DNA of 64,000 bases, from assembly GCA_040954595.2 (NCBI GenBank), contig CM082596.2, positions 6,572,001 to 6,636,000 of the forward strand, written 5' to 3'. The translations under genes and the position numbers were made by a program. Positions 1 through 16,841 of this stretch are shown here, piece after piece (position 1 is the stretch's first letter; the number at the start of each line of letters is the position of its first letter). This DNA comes from Balanoglossus misakiensis. Taxonomy: Eukaryota > Hemichordata. The notes beneath the pieces are model-generated. The model was not told where the DNA came from, ran no database searches, and saw only the letters and a program-made list of their open reading frames with translations.

Positions 1-3845
<3,845 letters not shown>

Positions 3846-5702
3846 TGACGTCGCCATGGAAATGAAAGCAGGACCGCACCCACCTCTGCCCTGGGAAGAC
3901 TGCAAAACAACCGAGCCGGAAGATTAAAAAAAACACCAGACCACGAAGATGCAGCGTTATCAATTGATAAAAATAGGCAAAGACGATAATATGACCGCCA
4001 ATTTTCACCAGTAACTGTTGTTTAAAATGTTTACTTCTGTAGTAAAAGTGTCAGTACATTGAGAGGCCCTGAAGTTATTTATTTACTAATGTATAGTGGC
4101 CGAAATTATTTCGCAAAATTATAAGTACGCCATTGCGCGTTCTGTTGAATTTCTAACTGCGAAATGTTCTTCGAAGTTGAATTGGTGTATGTGCAAGTGC
4201 ATGAGATTTGCTGCATAAGCTGCGGTGAAAAAAATGCTTTATTTTATGAACGTATATCTTGTTTGGTGTAGAGTAAATACTGATACCATTCAATTTTGCC
4301 AATTTCATATCAAGTTCACACATTTACACGTACTGATCATTTACATGACTTGACTTGTCTGACTGTTAGAACATATTTATATGCTACATATTTGCTGATA
4401 ACTGCAGAGTAATCAGAAGGCCGGCATTTTTTTCAGAATTCTGCAGTGATGGATTAGTGTATAGTACTGCACAACAAACGCCGTAGATGGTATAGTCTCC
4501 TTCTAAACACCCCTGCGTTTTGTTGGAACTATTTTGGGATATTTGCATGCAGGTAAACTGGTTAGAATTTCCTGACGAATACTGAACACTACACACTGGT
4601 TGTATTTGTCGTGTCGTTGTATTTGTCGTGTTGTGTTAATCAACCAATATCAATGTGATAAATATATTTTAGATCCCAACAATTGTATAATGCAAATAAA
4701 TGTCACTAGAATACTTGCGTCAGTAGTATTGTCAGCTCCCATGTTTACACAAGGAACTCATCTGTCTGTCTTTCTGTCCGTGTGTGTGTGCTAATTTGCA
4801 TGTTTCCCCATGTATTTTTTTCAAAGCACGGGAGCGCATTCCTACAGATCTTATCTGGTTTTCTGAGTTGCTGTTAAAGGTTAAAAGAAAACACAGAGAA
4901 TGGTTGCTGGCACTTTTCACATCGGATGATACAGTTATAAATGTCGTACCTTAGCCTGCATATTTTTTCAGGCGATTTCCCGTTTTCATAGTTAGTGTCT
5001 AAAATTAGGGGGGACTATTTTGGTACAATTGCATGCGGAATTGTTCAAAAATTGAACATTTTGACGCGTTAAGAATGTGGAATTCCGACCGTGGTGAAAT
5101 TATTATGCTATCATTGTAGTGAGTGTATTAAGTCTAAGACTTGCCCATACACATAAAGATCTCTGGTTTCGACGAATATGTTTTATTTGTTCGATGTTTA
5201 AAAATATGAAAGTAAAAAATAGACTTGGCGACTTGAATCTATTTTCATAGATGTGAGCATGCATTATACTTAGATGATGCGCCCACGAATGGCACATGCA
5301 AAAAGGCAATAAAGAAATACCTCAACACGCCCGTTTTCTGGCAGGCCAAACTTTTCTGGCTTGTATGGCGTTACCAGCTAATACTGAAGTTTTTAATAGT
5401 GAGGACTCCACCGTGTACAGTGTGATTGTTTGCGGAATGTTCTAGTGAAGGTCCCGTTTTCGTTTTTCAATGACATAAACTGTAAGGACCTGCCAAACCT
5501 GGCAATATCGTCGAACAAAGGGAATCTTTTTCGGACTGACTACTGCCGCACACTGGGATTATATATCAGTTTTAAATTCTGCAGAACAAGCTTTCACGCT
5601 AGCACAAACAATTCGAGTTCACCTGTTCGTTTATAGGTTTCGCAGATACTATTCGGTGATTTTTAAACGTTCTCAAGGCACGTAAAGTGTACATGAGCTT
5701 GG
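3846..5702. other. 3' UTR and intergenic DNA, no gene seen
   Basis: AT-rich sequence after the stop at 3845. It probably holds the 3' untranslated region of the upstream gene; an AATAAA at 4695-4700 is one possible polyadenylation signal. The short open frames here have no recognisable protein or splice support. The last few hundred bases before 5703 should contain the promoter and 5' UTR of the next gene, but I see no clear core element. Confidence 0.5.
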
Positions 5703-7003
5703 ATGACGTCACTCGATGACGGAGGGCAGCAACTGTTGCGAGAGGAAAGTGATGGACTGCGGCGACCAGCGCCTGGTGGAATCACGCGCCCGGAGCGCCG
5801 GAACTCCGGTCTGCGGAGATTCAAGCCGTATTTGACGGCTGCCTTTGGCGGAGCCCAGATGGTCGCTGGATTCGTTATGGTTTTGCTCGGAGTTGGCGCC
5901 TTGTTTATTCACAGCAACGTTTATTACGTGGGGACACCGATTATATGTGGAACCCTGGTAAACTGATTTGTTTAGAATCGATACACAAAAACGTAATACC
6001 AAAACAAGAAAACAGACTTCGTGTTTACAGATATGCACTGCTAAAGTTTCCTGCAGATCAGTAAAACAAATGCCCGGTTATACGTCGAAATATTGCAGCC
6101 CAAGAGTCACTCCTACTTGGAATTTGTGCGGTTTATGAATTTATGAAAAAACTAATCAAGATTTCACAACAGTCTCTGTTTTTCTCGAGGGACTGTGAGT
6201 TGCCAGAAATCCTCGCCATTTTCCGATTGTTAACGATATTCAATATTATGGTGTATCTCCCTTTGTGTTTATAGTTTGGTGTGTCAGGTGCCATGGGATG
6301 TGTAGCTGCTTACAGGAAGACGAATACCACAGTAAGTTGCCCTTATTACCACACAGGAATCAGACTGACGGACAGACAGAAAGACTCATATACATAATAT
6401 TATGGTTTTTCTTCCATATCCCCTTCAGATATCCGCCTCGATGACACTGTGTATCATATCGGCCGTTGCCTGCTGTGGCCTCATCACTGCGACAGCATTC
6501 GAGATTCAATGCGAGATTCAGAACAACTGCAACCATCGTGAGAGCAACATCAAGCCTACCGCCCTCTGGAGTGGACGAGAGAACATAGCCAACACAACAC
6601 TACTACAATGGTTGGCAAGTCAACCATCAGATGAACGAGTGAGTTTCCGGAAACAGTACTTTGTGATCGTTCCAAAAAATAATCTGATAATCTCCAAGAG
6701 AACTATTAAAGTAATCACCTGCTTCAGTAAAACTGGCGTATGCCGTATAGTATAACCCAAGGTTTTTACTTACCTCACTTCTAGTCAAACTTCTTTAAAT
6801 TTGAAAATTCATGAAATAGAAACCGATCCTGATTTTTTGGCACCTTGCCTTTGTACCCACAGAACGCCGAAGAGGGTTTGAACATCGCCATCATGATCCT
6901 TACCGCCATGGAAGGCGCCATTGCAGTGTTCAGCGCTTCGTTTGGTTTGTATGCAATGTGTCCATGCTGTGAACATGTTGAAAGAGGAAACCAAGTTCAC
7001 TAG
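5703..7003 (+). CDS. MS4A (CD20)-like four-transmembrane protein
   Basis: Exons 5703-5957, 6275-6331, 6429-6638 and 6863-7003, all phase 0, giving 220 residues, within the usual MS4A size. All three introns follow GT-AG. Predicted helices: about 46-69 (GGAQMVAGFVMVLLGVGALF), 75-96 across the first junction (ICGTL then FGVSGAMGCVAAY), 105-127 (ISASMTLCIISAVACCGL) and 179-202 (IAIMILTAMEGAIAVFSASF). The N-terminus is hydrophilic and cytosolic. The second extracellular loop has Cys132 and Cys138 and an N-T-T glycosylation sequon. The tail CPCCEH could be palmitoylated. Known MS4A proteins act as membrane adaptors, calcium-entry regulators or chemoreceptors; which role applies here is unknown. 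TMEM176-type or other tetraspanners are the alternatives. The ATG at 5703 gives a plausible N-terminus. Confidence 0.75.
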
Positions 7004-7499
7004 TAATGTAGTTTATTTTGGAGATATTTTGAACTTTACAAAATTTGAATTCATATTTTTATGATTAAGTTCAAGTTTGGCGGTATTTGTAACCAGAATG
7101 TTTGGCAAAATATTGTTCGAATTAAATGCTCAATTTTAAATTGTATATAAATAATTAAAAAATCACCAGCTTCTCCTGGAAATGTTTAATTGATGAGTGA
7201 AATGTTCGCATTAAAATTTGCATTAAAAGTTCAGTCTGGTTGTCTGTTTTTTTTTCCATCTGGGGCTTCTTGGTAGCTGAACAGCTAATAGTCATGAAGT
7301 ACAAAGATCCAACATAAAATACATTTAAAAAGCTCGTACAATGACGGGCACAGGGCTTATATTATACTGTATACTGAAGACTCTAATAATGTTTTCGTAT
7401 ATGAGTGAGTCGGACCACGTTCCTGTCCTGAAGTGTGCATATCTATCTTTTATCGTTTTCAAGATTTTCGAGAATCAGAATAGTAAAATGCGTTCCTTT
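7004..7499. other. 3' UTR of the MS4A-like gene, no other gene seen
   Basis: AT-rich DNA directly after the stop. ATTAAA at about 7153-7158 is a possible polyadenylation signal. Nothing else recognisable. Confidence 0.45.
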
Positions 7500-8165
7500 T
7501 AGCGAGTGTGAGTACTCGAGTGTGGCTTCAGTCACTCCGCGCACCTGATAGGCTGACAGTTTAGGTCACATGACCATCGACAGCCACCTGCAAAATTTGC
7601 ATAAAATGTCAACAAAGTGAACGTTTCCGATTTCGCTGACCTTACGGGTCGTGCCAGGACAGAGCAAGACGGAGATGGAATTATGACACTTTTTCGCGTA
7701 GTGGAAACCTTAGGATATCGCCGTGTATTTGGACTGGATGTATGTCTGTAACAAACTGGAATTTTGGTACATTTGTGGATCGAAACGCCTGGAATATCGC
7801 AGGAATATTGACTCAGCTCGCGGTCGTTGTGTGTGACCTCATTGGGCGAGCGACGCGTGTCCTTGGAATCAACAGACTTGCCAGCTACAGACCAGATGGA
7901 GGAATGGTTTGGTGGAATTTCTAAAGAGTTTTTGGTAAGCATGGTAAGTGTGTTCTGTTATATTCTGCGAGCGCTAACATTCATGAGCGGAAACACAATC
8001 ACGGTGAATGTGATGCGACGCGCCCGCTACACGACCGTTCACCCAGCGCCGCGTCCCGTCCGTGTTGGCGACAATTTGTGCTTTGCAGATTGCGTGTGTC
8101 GCGTCGCGTCGGATATCGTGTCTGCTTTGTGGTATAAAATTCAGGAATATTCTGCAGTCGGGTTT
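7500..8165 (+). promoter_or_regulatory. CpG-rich patch with a candidate first exon
   Basis: CpG density is clearly higher here than in the flanks (for example gcgacgcgtgtcc, gatgcgacgcgcccgc). At 7896-7934 an ATG opens MEEWFGGISKEFL and runs straight into a consensus donor (gtaagc). That fits a short first coding exon of a plus-strand gene whose later exons I could not fix. One possible partner is an acceptor at 9058-9059 followed by a short hydrophobic frame ending in TAA. No family is recognised, so this is only a candidate. Confidence 0.3.
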
Positions 8166-10134
8166 TGAACATACTAAAGTTTACTGTAGTGCTGTAATGT
8201 TGTTGTAAATCTCTTAGCATAAGAATTAGGTGTAACTGTAGATTTCTTTCATCCCCAATGTGCAATGGACATGGATATTTACATTCATGACCATGTATGT
8301 ATATACAATATACAATGTAACTCATCGTGCAGTTATTTTCGCGTCGTGACCAATCAGATCGCTCTGTTTGTACCATTAGTATACTACGAGTACAATAATA
8401 GCACGTAAGTTGACCTTTTAAGGTCATTGTCCTTGTTGACAAATGAAAAATCAACAGTAATTATGGAGGCTGTGTAAATACTAGTAAAATCTAAGCATAG
8501 GGCATTTCAGTGATTGAACATTAATTGTGATGTTTTTTGGAGCAGCCTAATGACAGCTGGAAAGGTTTTCAGTTTCCAATTAATCAATCAATCCAAGAAT
8601 GCAACATGTAGAGAATTATTCTCTCTTAAAATCAAGAATAAAATAACCGGTGGTCACTCTGTAAATTTTTGAAAGATAGGGTCAAATTATTCACAATGAA
8701 TTAGTATTGAATGGTTTCATAACAGACAAGACAGATAAGTATGTAAGAGGTAATTTATTATTTGCATAAAATTGTTATTTGTAATAATACATTGAGGCAG
8801 CATGGTTGATAAATAAATAAGATATTACAAAATGCCAAAACAACTTGAAATAACAGATCTTCAGAACTACAGATTGGTTCAATAATGGATGATATAAACT
8901 CTCTAGAGCATCCTGGCAGATTAGAGATCATTGTACTTATGTAGAGATCATTGTAACCATCTGTGTTTACCTGTTGTGACAATGATTGCGTGACCAAATC
9001 TCTTTCTTTATAATGGATCACACTATATTTTTTCTGAACATGGTGCTTTTTGTGTGCAGACTAATGTCTGTGCATTGGTACAGTTGGTCTTGGTTGGAAT
9101 CCCGTAAAATACAGATTGATTATTGTACATATTGTATGCATGCGATTCATAGGCATCTTAGTATTGGTTCTGTAGCTACATGCCTTGAAATTTCTCTAAA
9201 AGTGAAGTCAAGGAAAACTGAGATCATACACTAATACCCTGCCCCCCCCCCTCATCGTAATCTCAGAATTCTATTACAGCTATTTCTTGTTAAACAATGT
9301 AATACAGTTCATGAACATTTACATCACCATATCAATGGGGTAACAGCATGAAAGTCATAAACTATTAAACAACTCTGTCCAAGTAAAACATTCAAAACTC
9401 TAACAGGGCACTACTTTACTTTACAGACACTGTCAGATTTTCACCAACTGGTTTTGTTGTATTAAAGGGGCACATTGGTTCCAATATATTAAAGGGACAC
9501 ATGCTCTATCTAATGCATTCTTTTAAAATTTACTTTTGGTGTCACACTGAAACAAAATGGGCATTTCACTAAATTAATTGTGTTAATTAAGAACCAAAAA
9601 ATGTTTACGGCCAATACAGTCTAAATGAACAATTTCTTTCCAAGGGCACTATTGTTAAAATACCCAGTTTGGAAAATTAAGTACTCCATCCCCAGTATAT
9701 ATTAATGAAAGGAAAAATTACAGAATAAGGCTTACAGTCATAAAAAAGTAATAAATAATTTGGGGATCGCACCTCAAAACTGGCACAATCTGTTCCTAGC
9801 AAAAATGGAGGTAAATTGTCTCAAAGAAACAATCGGAAATTCTTTTATAACCCCTGAGCTTCCTAAGCAAATCTGACAATTTGCTGACTGTGTAATCTTG
9901 ATCCTTTGTTCATAATCAGTGGCCGATGAAACTTCAAGTGTACATGTACATCCATACCATATGTGTCCGTGCTCAAACAATGTTCTTCTGTGTATTTGAC
10001 ATAGTTTGGGCAGGAGTCTCAAGTTTGGATAATAAGTCCATCAAGGGGAATGTATTTGCAAATACTCTGTGTCATGAGAGTATCACCCAGCTTGCAGATG
10101 TACAAATGCGTTGAACAGTATTGTTCTATATGGT
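8166..10134. other. Intergenic DNA, no secure gene
   Basis: AT-rich sequence with short open frames that look spurious. Two adjacent TTAAAGGG(A)CAC motifs at about 9462-9475 and 9489-9500 resemble termini of TTAA-targeting MITEs, but no matching partner end was found. A poly(C) run lies at 9242-9251. The 3' UTR of the minus-strand receptor gene should occupy part of the right end. Confidence 0.4.
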
Positions 10135-13100
10135 CTAACACACTCCGCTGATCAGAAGTAAAACAATGCAGTTTCCTGTGAGAAAACCAATTGAGTAAAG
10201 CACCAAGAGAATGCGATCTACCACCATTGCGACATATTTCCAGTCTTCACGAACCTGAGAAAAAAAAGAACATCAAGCAGTTATTAATAATGCTTTCACA
10301 CCTTTGAAATCGCTGTAGGTCATTAGATGCCCATGTTTGGGGCATACCTATACTAGGTATAAACAATTAACCTTTATTTGCGCACGGGACTGTTTATTGG
10401 GAGAGGGGAGGGGGTTTACCGTGGATAACATCTCACCTCGTATTCATCTCCTTCCCTCTTCACAAAATCGGTGATTACATCAAGGTTCCGCAAAAGTTTC
10501 CTCTGGAATGGTGTAAGACTGAAGCCGTCACGTCCTGTGAGCGAGAGTCCAGAGTTGTCTTGTTCCTGATAGATGGCGTCACCACCATCACTTTGTGGTG
10601 GTGGTGGTAGTGGCGGTGGTGGTGGTGGTACATTTTGGCGCATTGAATCCTGTCTCACAAGCAGGGCCTCGGTTTCTGTGTAGTCCGACTGTTCCACTGG
10701 TGAATCTTTCGACGACATGGACAAATTCCGCTGCGTATCCGGATCCCGCTGGGGTTGTCTGTTATTTCTGGTCAAGTCAGCGGTCTGCGCATGCACACTG
10801 CCACCGGGCTCAAAGTCGCTCAAATCAGCGTGCCGCGGACACGTCTGTCTCAGGCTCGATTGTCTTTTGCGAGACAAGGAGCTTCTCTGAACTCTATCTC
10901 CGCCGTTTTCGGCGGGTTTCTTCTTGATGCGGCTCTTTGGAGACCCGGAGAAGTTGTAGTTGTACGGGTGACAAGCGCCCTCTACAGTGCGTTCCAGAAC
11001 TGCCAATTCGTGCAGTTCCTTGTACAGCGTCTCCTTGCTTCTTCGCCCGGTTTCAGTCCGTTTCATGCACAGGAATTTGGGAAGGACTTCCAGGAAGATC
11101 TTTCTGACCAGTGTTGGCATCTTGTGCGTGTTCTTGTTGCGGTAGTGAAAATTCAGCACCACTATCGTCGAGATGATGGACGTCATGACGATGAACATGC
11201 AGAAGAGAATGTACTTGACAATCAGCGGCGTGGTTTCTGACGTCGGTGGCATGATCTCCGCGATGATCAGATTCAAGACGGACAGCGCCAGCAGAATGGA
11301 AATGCTGAGCGCGATCTTCTCGCCGGAGTCCGGGGGCAGATAGAAGACGAACAGGGTGATGAACGACATGGAGAAGCACGGGATGACCATGTTCACGATG
11401 TAGTACAGAGGGCGCCTCCGTATGACCAGCGTGTAGATGAGGTTGCTGTACACGTACGGGCAGCACGGGTACTTCACCAGCAGGTTCTCCACGTCGGAGC
11501 TGACTATCTCCCACTCGACGTTCTCCAGGAAGTCCTCCTTGACGATGTGCTCGTGCATGGGCTGCAGGAGGGTCTCGTTGCCGTTGTACTCCCACGTGCC
11601 GAACTTCAGCGAGCACTGCTGGACGTCGAAGGGGAAGTACTCGATGTGGATCACACACGGGCTGGTGAGGATCGCCGGCGGCGCGATTTTGACTACCCCC
11701 TCGGAGGAGACCCGGGCGTTTATGGACCTCTGTAGATCGTAGTTGCCGTCAGCACTGGAAGGAAGACATCAAATCAAACCAAAATACTAAAAGGGACGGA
11801 TTAAATGTATCGCCATAATGTATGCACCACATGTATGTATCACATGTATGTATCATATCTAGGTATCATATCTATGTACGTGCGTTCCACTCAGTCACGT
11901 ATGGTGCAAAGGCAAATTAACGATCGTTTTATAACTTTTCACCACGACATTCCCGTCGCGTGAAACCTACTTCTTTTCCGCCTACTGTCCTAACGAACTA
12001 CAGTAATTCTCAGCCATTGACATTTATGGCATTTGACAGTCGTAGACTTGCGATTTAATAATCCGATCGAGGACAAAGCTGCAACTTTGCATTAGAGATC
12101 TCTTTGGCGTTTCATTAATGAAAATGTTTTTGTCCTGCAAAAATAGACCCGATGTTCCCACAGAGGGAAGTATAATTATTATGAATTAATTTGAATTGCT
12201 TACGCCACCTGACATGTTCAGGTCCGTGCTGAGGATATCGTGACTACATCACGTGATTTGCGCAAAAGTACATGGTACAGTCATCCATTATCATAGTAGT
12301 GGAAGTTTTCATTAAATATGGATACGAATTTATTTTTAGAAACAATTATCCAAGCGTTGAATATAGGTCAAATGGTGAACAATGTAAAATGACTTGTACA
12401 GCGAGGCCATGCATTTGGCATGTCAGTAATAACACACGATAGCATGAAAGCTAAAAGTAATATAACCACTGAAGTTTTTATATATCATACCTATTATAAA
12501 GTGCCATATCCGGGTACCAGAGACGCTCAAAGCTGAGGACAACTGAAGCGATTCCAGTGTAGTTTTCAGGCATCCATTGAAGCCTATAGTCTTGCCATTG
12601 CTGAAATGCGTTATGAGTTTAGTGTATTTTAGTCGCTTTTTATGGTGCAGTTCAAAAAAAAAATATTTAACGCAGAAAGACATTTCTGTTCTCCAGTACC
12701 CAGCAACTATACACGTCAAACTGGTCGTAGAAATGAGTTATTACTCTACTCAACTCGTATTATGTAGGGAATTGATGTTCTTTCCAGGCTAGGCGCCAAG
12801 TTGTAAAGAAGCGAAAATGACTCTTCGTCAGAAATATTGGCCGAAAAGAATACCTTTGTCCAGAAAAAAAATTATACAGCTGTATACATACCTGCTTCAT
12901 CCAGACGCTAATCTGCATAATTTGGTTTTTCTCGTCCTGCGAGAAAGAAAGATATCACAAAAATTTATTTTTATAATACAGCTAGATTCAAGAAGGGCAC
13001 TGAGGGCTTACTCAGTGAATAAATAACACACGTGACCGCGTTTCCATCACTACGGTTCTGAAATATAGTGAAATGCGGAGTTTGTAGTCAAGTCATTTGT

Positions 13101-16100
13101 GAGAGACCTCGGGGATAGAATACTAATTTCAAAAGTATGAGTGTGATCTCGATTTATAACACGACGTTCAATGAAATATATGCTTCACGTTACAACAAAA
13201 TGTACCGAAAAATGTAAGGTACACATAAAAGTTGTTATATATTAACTGTAGTTCATGACTGGTTCAATATTTTAACGCGTCATAAATCATTTGTCGATGT
13301 GTATGTGACACGAGCATTATACCCTATTAAACGTGGGGTTCTGAAATTGACATTGTTTGCTTAGAAATTTGACATGTGTGAAGCTGACACGCCCGACCTT
13401 CCATTCGATAGAACAGCGACACAGAACTCGATTAATCCGGGAAATTTGATTTTAACTTCACAAATATTTAATTGTCAGTGACTGGCGTACTTTTCGCATT
13501 GTACTATTCGCATTTATTTGGGTCACTCTTCCCTCCAAAGAATTTCTCGGCAACGTAACGTTGCAGGCAGCCCCCAGCGTTATCACGTTCCTTCTATTAC
13601 ACTTTCCATTTTATGCAAGCAGTATACCCACAAACGACCAAAGACATAAATCAAGATAATCTAGAAACATGTCACAGATAATCATTATTTACAGTGTTTA
13701 TCACACTGTCTGTCTTACATATAGATGTCCTTTTAAGGTTTAAACTAGTACCCTAAAAATAACTGAATACCATGGCGATAATTTGACGCTTGTACATTGA
13801 CGTCACCAGACATAATAGAATGGGTATTCAATCTTTCCCAGGGGTCATAGGGAGACAAGTCTTCGGCAACAATGAAGACAAACTGATTAAATCGAACATG
13901 CAGTTTCTGGGTCATACTGGGAAATAAACGGACAGCTACATACCCCATGGGTAGCTCCTACCCGGAAAATTAATCAGAAAATCTTATTGTGGTCATGTCA
14001 TCATATGAAAAATTTAGTATGTGAAATGGAAGAAAGAATACAACGTGTGGGGCTCTTCAAAATGATCAGTATACGTGCATCGTCGCAGTGCAGTTGAACT
14101 GTGCCATGTACTTTATAACCAGGTCCAATATGCACTGCTGTCAAAACAAATGAAAGAAGTCGTGCGTCTCCGGTGCAAGGCCATCGCGAGATTAACCCTC
14201 CCGTTGTTTGTACAGTTTATTGCGGGTACCATCGTAAACACACATTCCACCAATATATAGGCAACAGTTGTAAAAATATAGGCTTTCCTTTTCGAGGCGC
14301 ATCATAAACATTGCCATCAACAGATGGTTCGGTTTGATGCATTACATTATTTGTATTCGACATTGAAATAGGAATATTTTAAGAGATCAGCGTGGTTTCA
14401 CAATTTATTTTATGACGTAATCGTCGATATTATTACCGTGTTGAACGCAACGAAACCCACCGTGAACGCGCATAGTTGTCATGGGAAACGTTTCCAAAGG
14501 AGTAGGCAAATTCGATGCCAGCACACAGTTAAGAATAAATGTGGATCTAGCAATTAAATAACAGAATAGCATTTATAATCTTAGACTTTTTAAAAATAAA
14601 TTTGAGACCGAGAGCGCATTCTGCTAAAAATGAACCAAAAGCTGAACTGAAACAGGTAATTATTACGATAGCCTTGTAAAATTCTGCTTTAAAGCGTTCG
14701 CGTATATACATCGAATATACATAATATTGGTTTGCCGATATTTCCAGACTTGTTTCATAGCATACAGACTCGTCCATCTTGGTATTATCTCAACTTGTCG
14801 GCAAGAATCTCGTAGGATATCGACGTCAGTGTCCTTGTGCTGTGGCGCAGACATCGTGGCATCGGCGGAACAAAAGATATCGGCCGCCAGAGATCGAACA
14901 AAAACGCAGTGTCTATACCGACGGTTGGTAGACGAGCATTGAGACGATATCGATGCTGTGACGTCGCAAAAGACGAGCGAGAACTTCCATAAATTTTCAT
15001 TTCTGGAATCACGACTTATGTATGTATTGCACTCTTGAGTGCTTCCGTATCGTTCGGAATTGTATAATGATATTGATGTATTGTCCAACTGAGAAAAAAA
15101 TAGCACTGAGTGAAGATTGTGCAGATGAACACTTCTGATGAATCGCCCTTCTCGCCGACACTCTACTTACCACGTTCAGCAGCTGAGTGATCGAGAGACC
15201 AAACTCCATTTCCAGAGTTTGCTCGGGAGAGACAACAGGCCGAATGCCCTTCTCGTAATTTCGAAACAGGTCCGCCTGCAGCCTGCTTTCATTGAAAGAC
15301 GCGACAGTGTAGTCTGTGAACAGGAAAAAAATAACACGAATGAAAAACAACAACGTTATTTTTCCTGACAAAAACTCGAACTTCTGCTACCTTTTTGAGG
15401 GCTTTTACCGAGTTACATCTACACTTATTCTTGCAGTAATTATTTTAATCGCGTCGGCGTCGTCTTGTGGTTGTTCAGAGAGGATTGTTTTAATCAAAGC
15501 TAATATCGACTCATCGATATTGATTGCGACATGGGACACTGTTAATTCTTCAGGTTTCCAGCGGATGGCTACCTATGGTGGTTCTGTATTCATGCTTAAC
15601 TGTCGCGTAAAACACGTATTAGCAGGCCAATTATTAAGCTATAGGAATGAATTCGCTTATTTGACTATGAGATTGGATCTCCAAAATGCACAGCAACAGG
15701 GTTAACTTGACTCGGTTCAAGAAACCAAATCATCATCGCTGAAAAAAATAAGATGCAGCGAATTCAAAACGTCTTCCAAAAATCCCGTTTCATCATGATA
15801 GCAGGAGTGCAAAATTCAAGGGAGCCCATCTCCAAGCGTTTGTGTTCATTCTCAAGAGTTTTATGTCCCCCGCATGATTTCTTTTCGCCTGCGCAAATCT
15901 TCCGGAAATAAGTCTATACGTGCAATCAATATAATCTAAAAGATAACAATTTATGCAAGTCCATTTGCTGGATTTTCCGAAGGGGTATCTTTGTCTTAGT
16001 ATACCAACACAATTGTTGTGCAATTACCAAGTAGAATTAACGGCATATAAAAAATAATAATCCTGTATTATTTTAGTGGAGATTTTGTTTCCTTCGGAAA

Positions 16101-16838
16101 TATTGACTGAACTTGAAAGAAGGGGCTTCTTTTTGTTATCTTCCGACTGAGTAAATAAGGGGTAAACATGCAACATCAGAATCGATGTTCAATTTATTTG
16201 GGGTATTTTATTTAAGCTTTGAAGTCGGCGCGCGGATAAACGGGATTTGGATAAACTCGTCTCCCTTTTTTCAACAACTTCCAGAAATCGATAGACCCTT
16301 TCTCGCCAAGGTTTTAATTGACATCTATACACTCCAAGGATTTTTTTCTTTGTTTCGGAACAGCAAACTGTTCGTTAAAATTCAGCCATGTGATCACGTG
16401 ACTATATCACAGCTCCAGATCTGTTTGTCAGAAACATCTGAACATCGCGGGGATCGATTTCAAGCATTTTAATCAATATTAATTAAAACAACGACATCGC
16501 CCGACTCGATGTCATTTAGACGGCAAGCTTGTTAACTTTGTAAAATTGAATTTCATTGTGCATATCTATGACGGCCGGGGTTTTCTCTCAGACAGGTTTT
16601 GTATAATGGTGCAAGTGGCGAGTTTCCAGTTTTGTTAGACCAACTAATAACCAAATGACAAGCACAAACAAATAACTTGATCAATGTACGTAGGTATGTA
16701 GGCTTGTATATACGTATGCAAGTTAAATGCCCCAAATTTTTCTGTGTAAACAATATTACGCTTACCGGCAAAACAGCATAGAATGACTACCAGTAAATCA
16801 ACCATCATTTTCTCTTTTTCTCGATGTCTTCTCGCCAT
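10135..16838 (-). CDS. Nicotinic acetylcholine receptor alpha-type subunit (Cys-loop channel)
   Basis: Exons in coding order: 16838-16766, 15313-15171, 12936-12892, 12600-12491, 11754-10437 and 10254-10135. The total is 1809 bases (602 residues plus stop), and the 45- and 110-base exons match the classical receptor gene layout. A signal peptide (MMVDLLVVILCCFA) precedes the ligand-binding domain. Visible landmarks are loop D WMKQQWQDYRLQW, loop A LWYPDMALYNSADG, a Cys-loop with exactly 13 residues between cysteines (CVIHIEYFPFDVQQC), loop B FGTWEYNG, and the vicinal pair YPCCPYVY that defines alpha subunits. M1 to M3 lie in exon five, with M2 containing SISILLALSVLNLIIAEI. A long M3-M4 loop of about 200 residues includes polyproline. 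M4 is in the last exon. It should assemble as a pentameric ligand-gated cation channel in the plasma membrane. Loop B has Glu where Thr is usual. Confidence 0.93.
12937..15170 (-). other. Large intron of the nicotinic receptor gene
   Basis: 2.2 kb between the second and third coding exons, bounded by gtaagt and a CAG acceptor. No exon or repeat recognised inside. The other long intron (15314-16765) is likewise without recognisable content. Confidence 0.7.
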
Positions 16839-16841
16839 AAT

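Noticed and set aside
11053-11658. 201-residue minus-strand frame overlapping the receptor exon
   Set aside because: It is the alternate frame of the receptor's main exon, which has the family motifs in the other frame.
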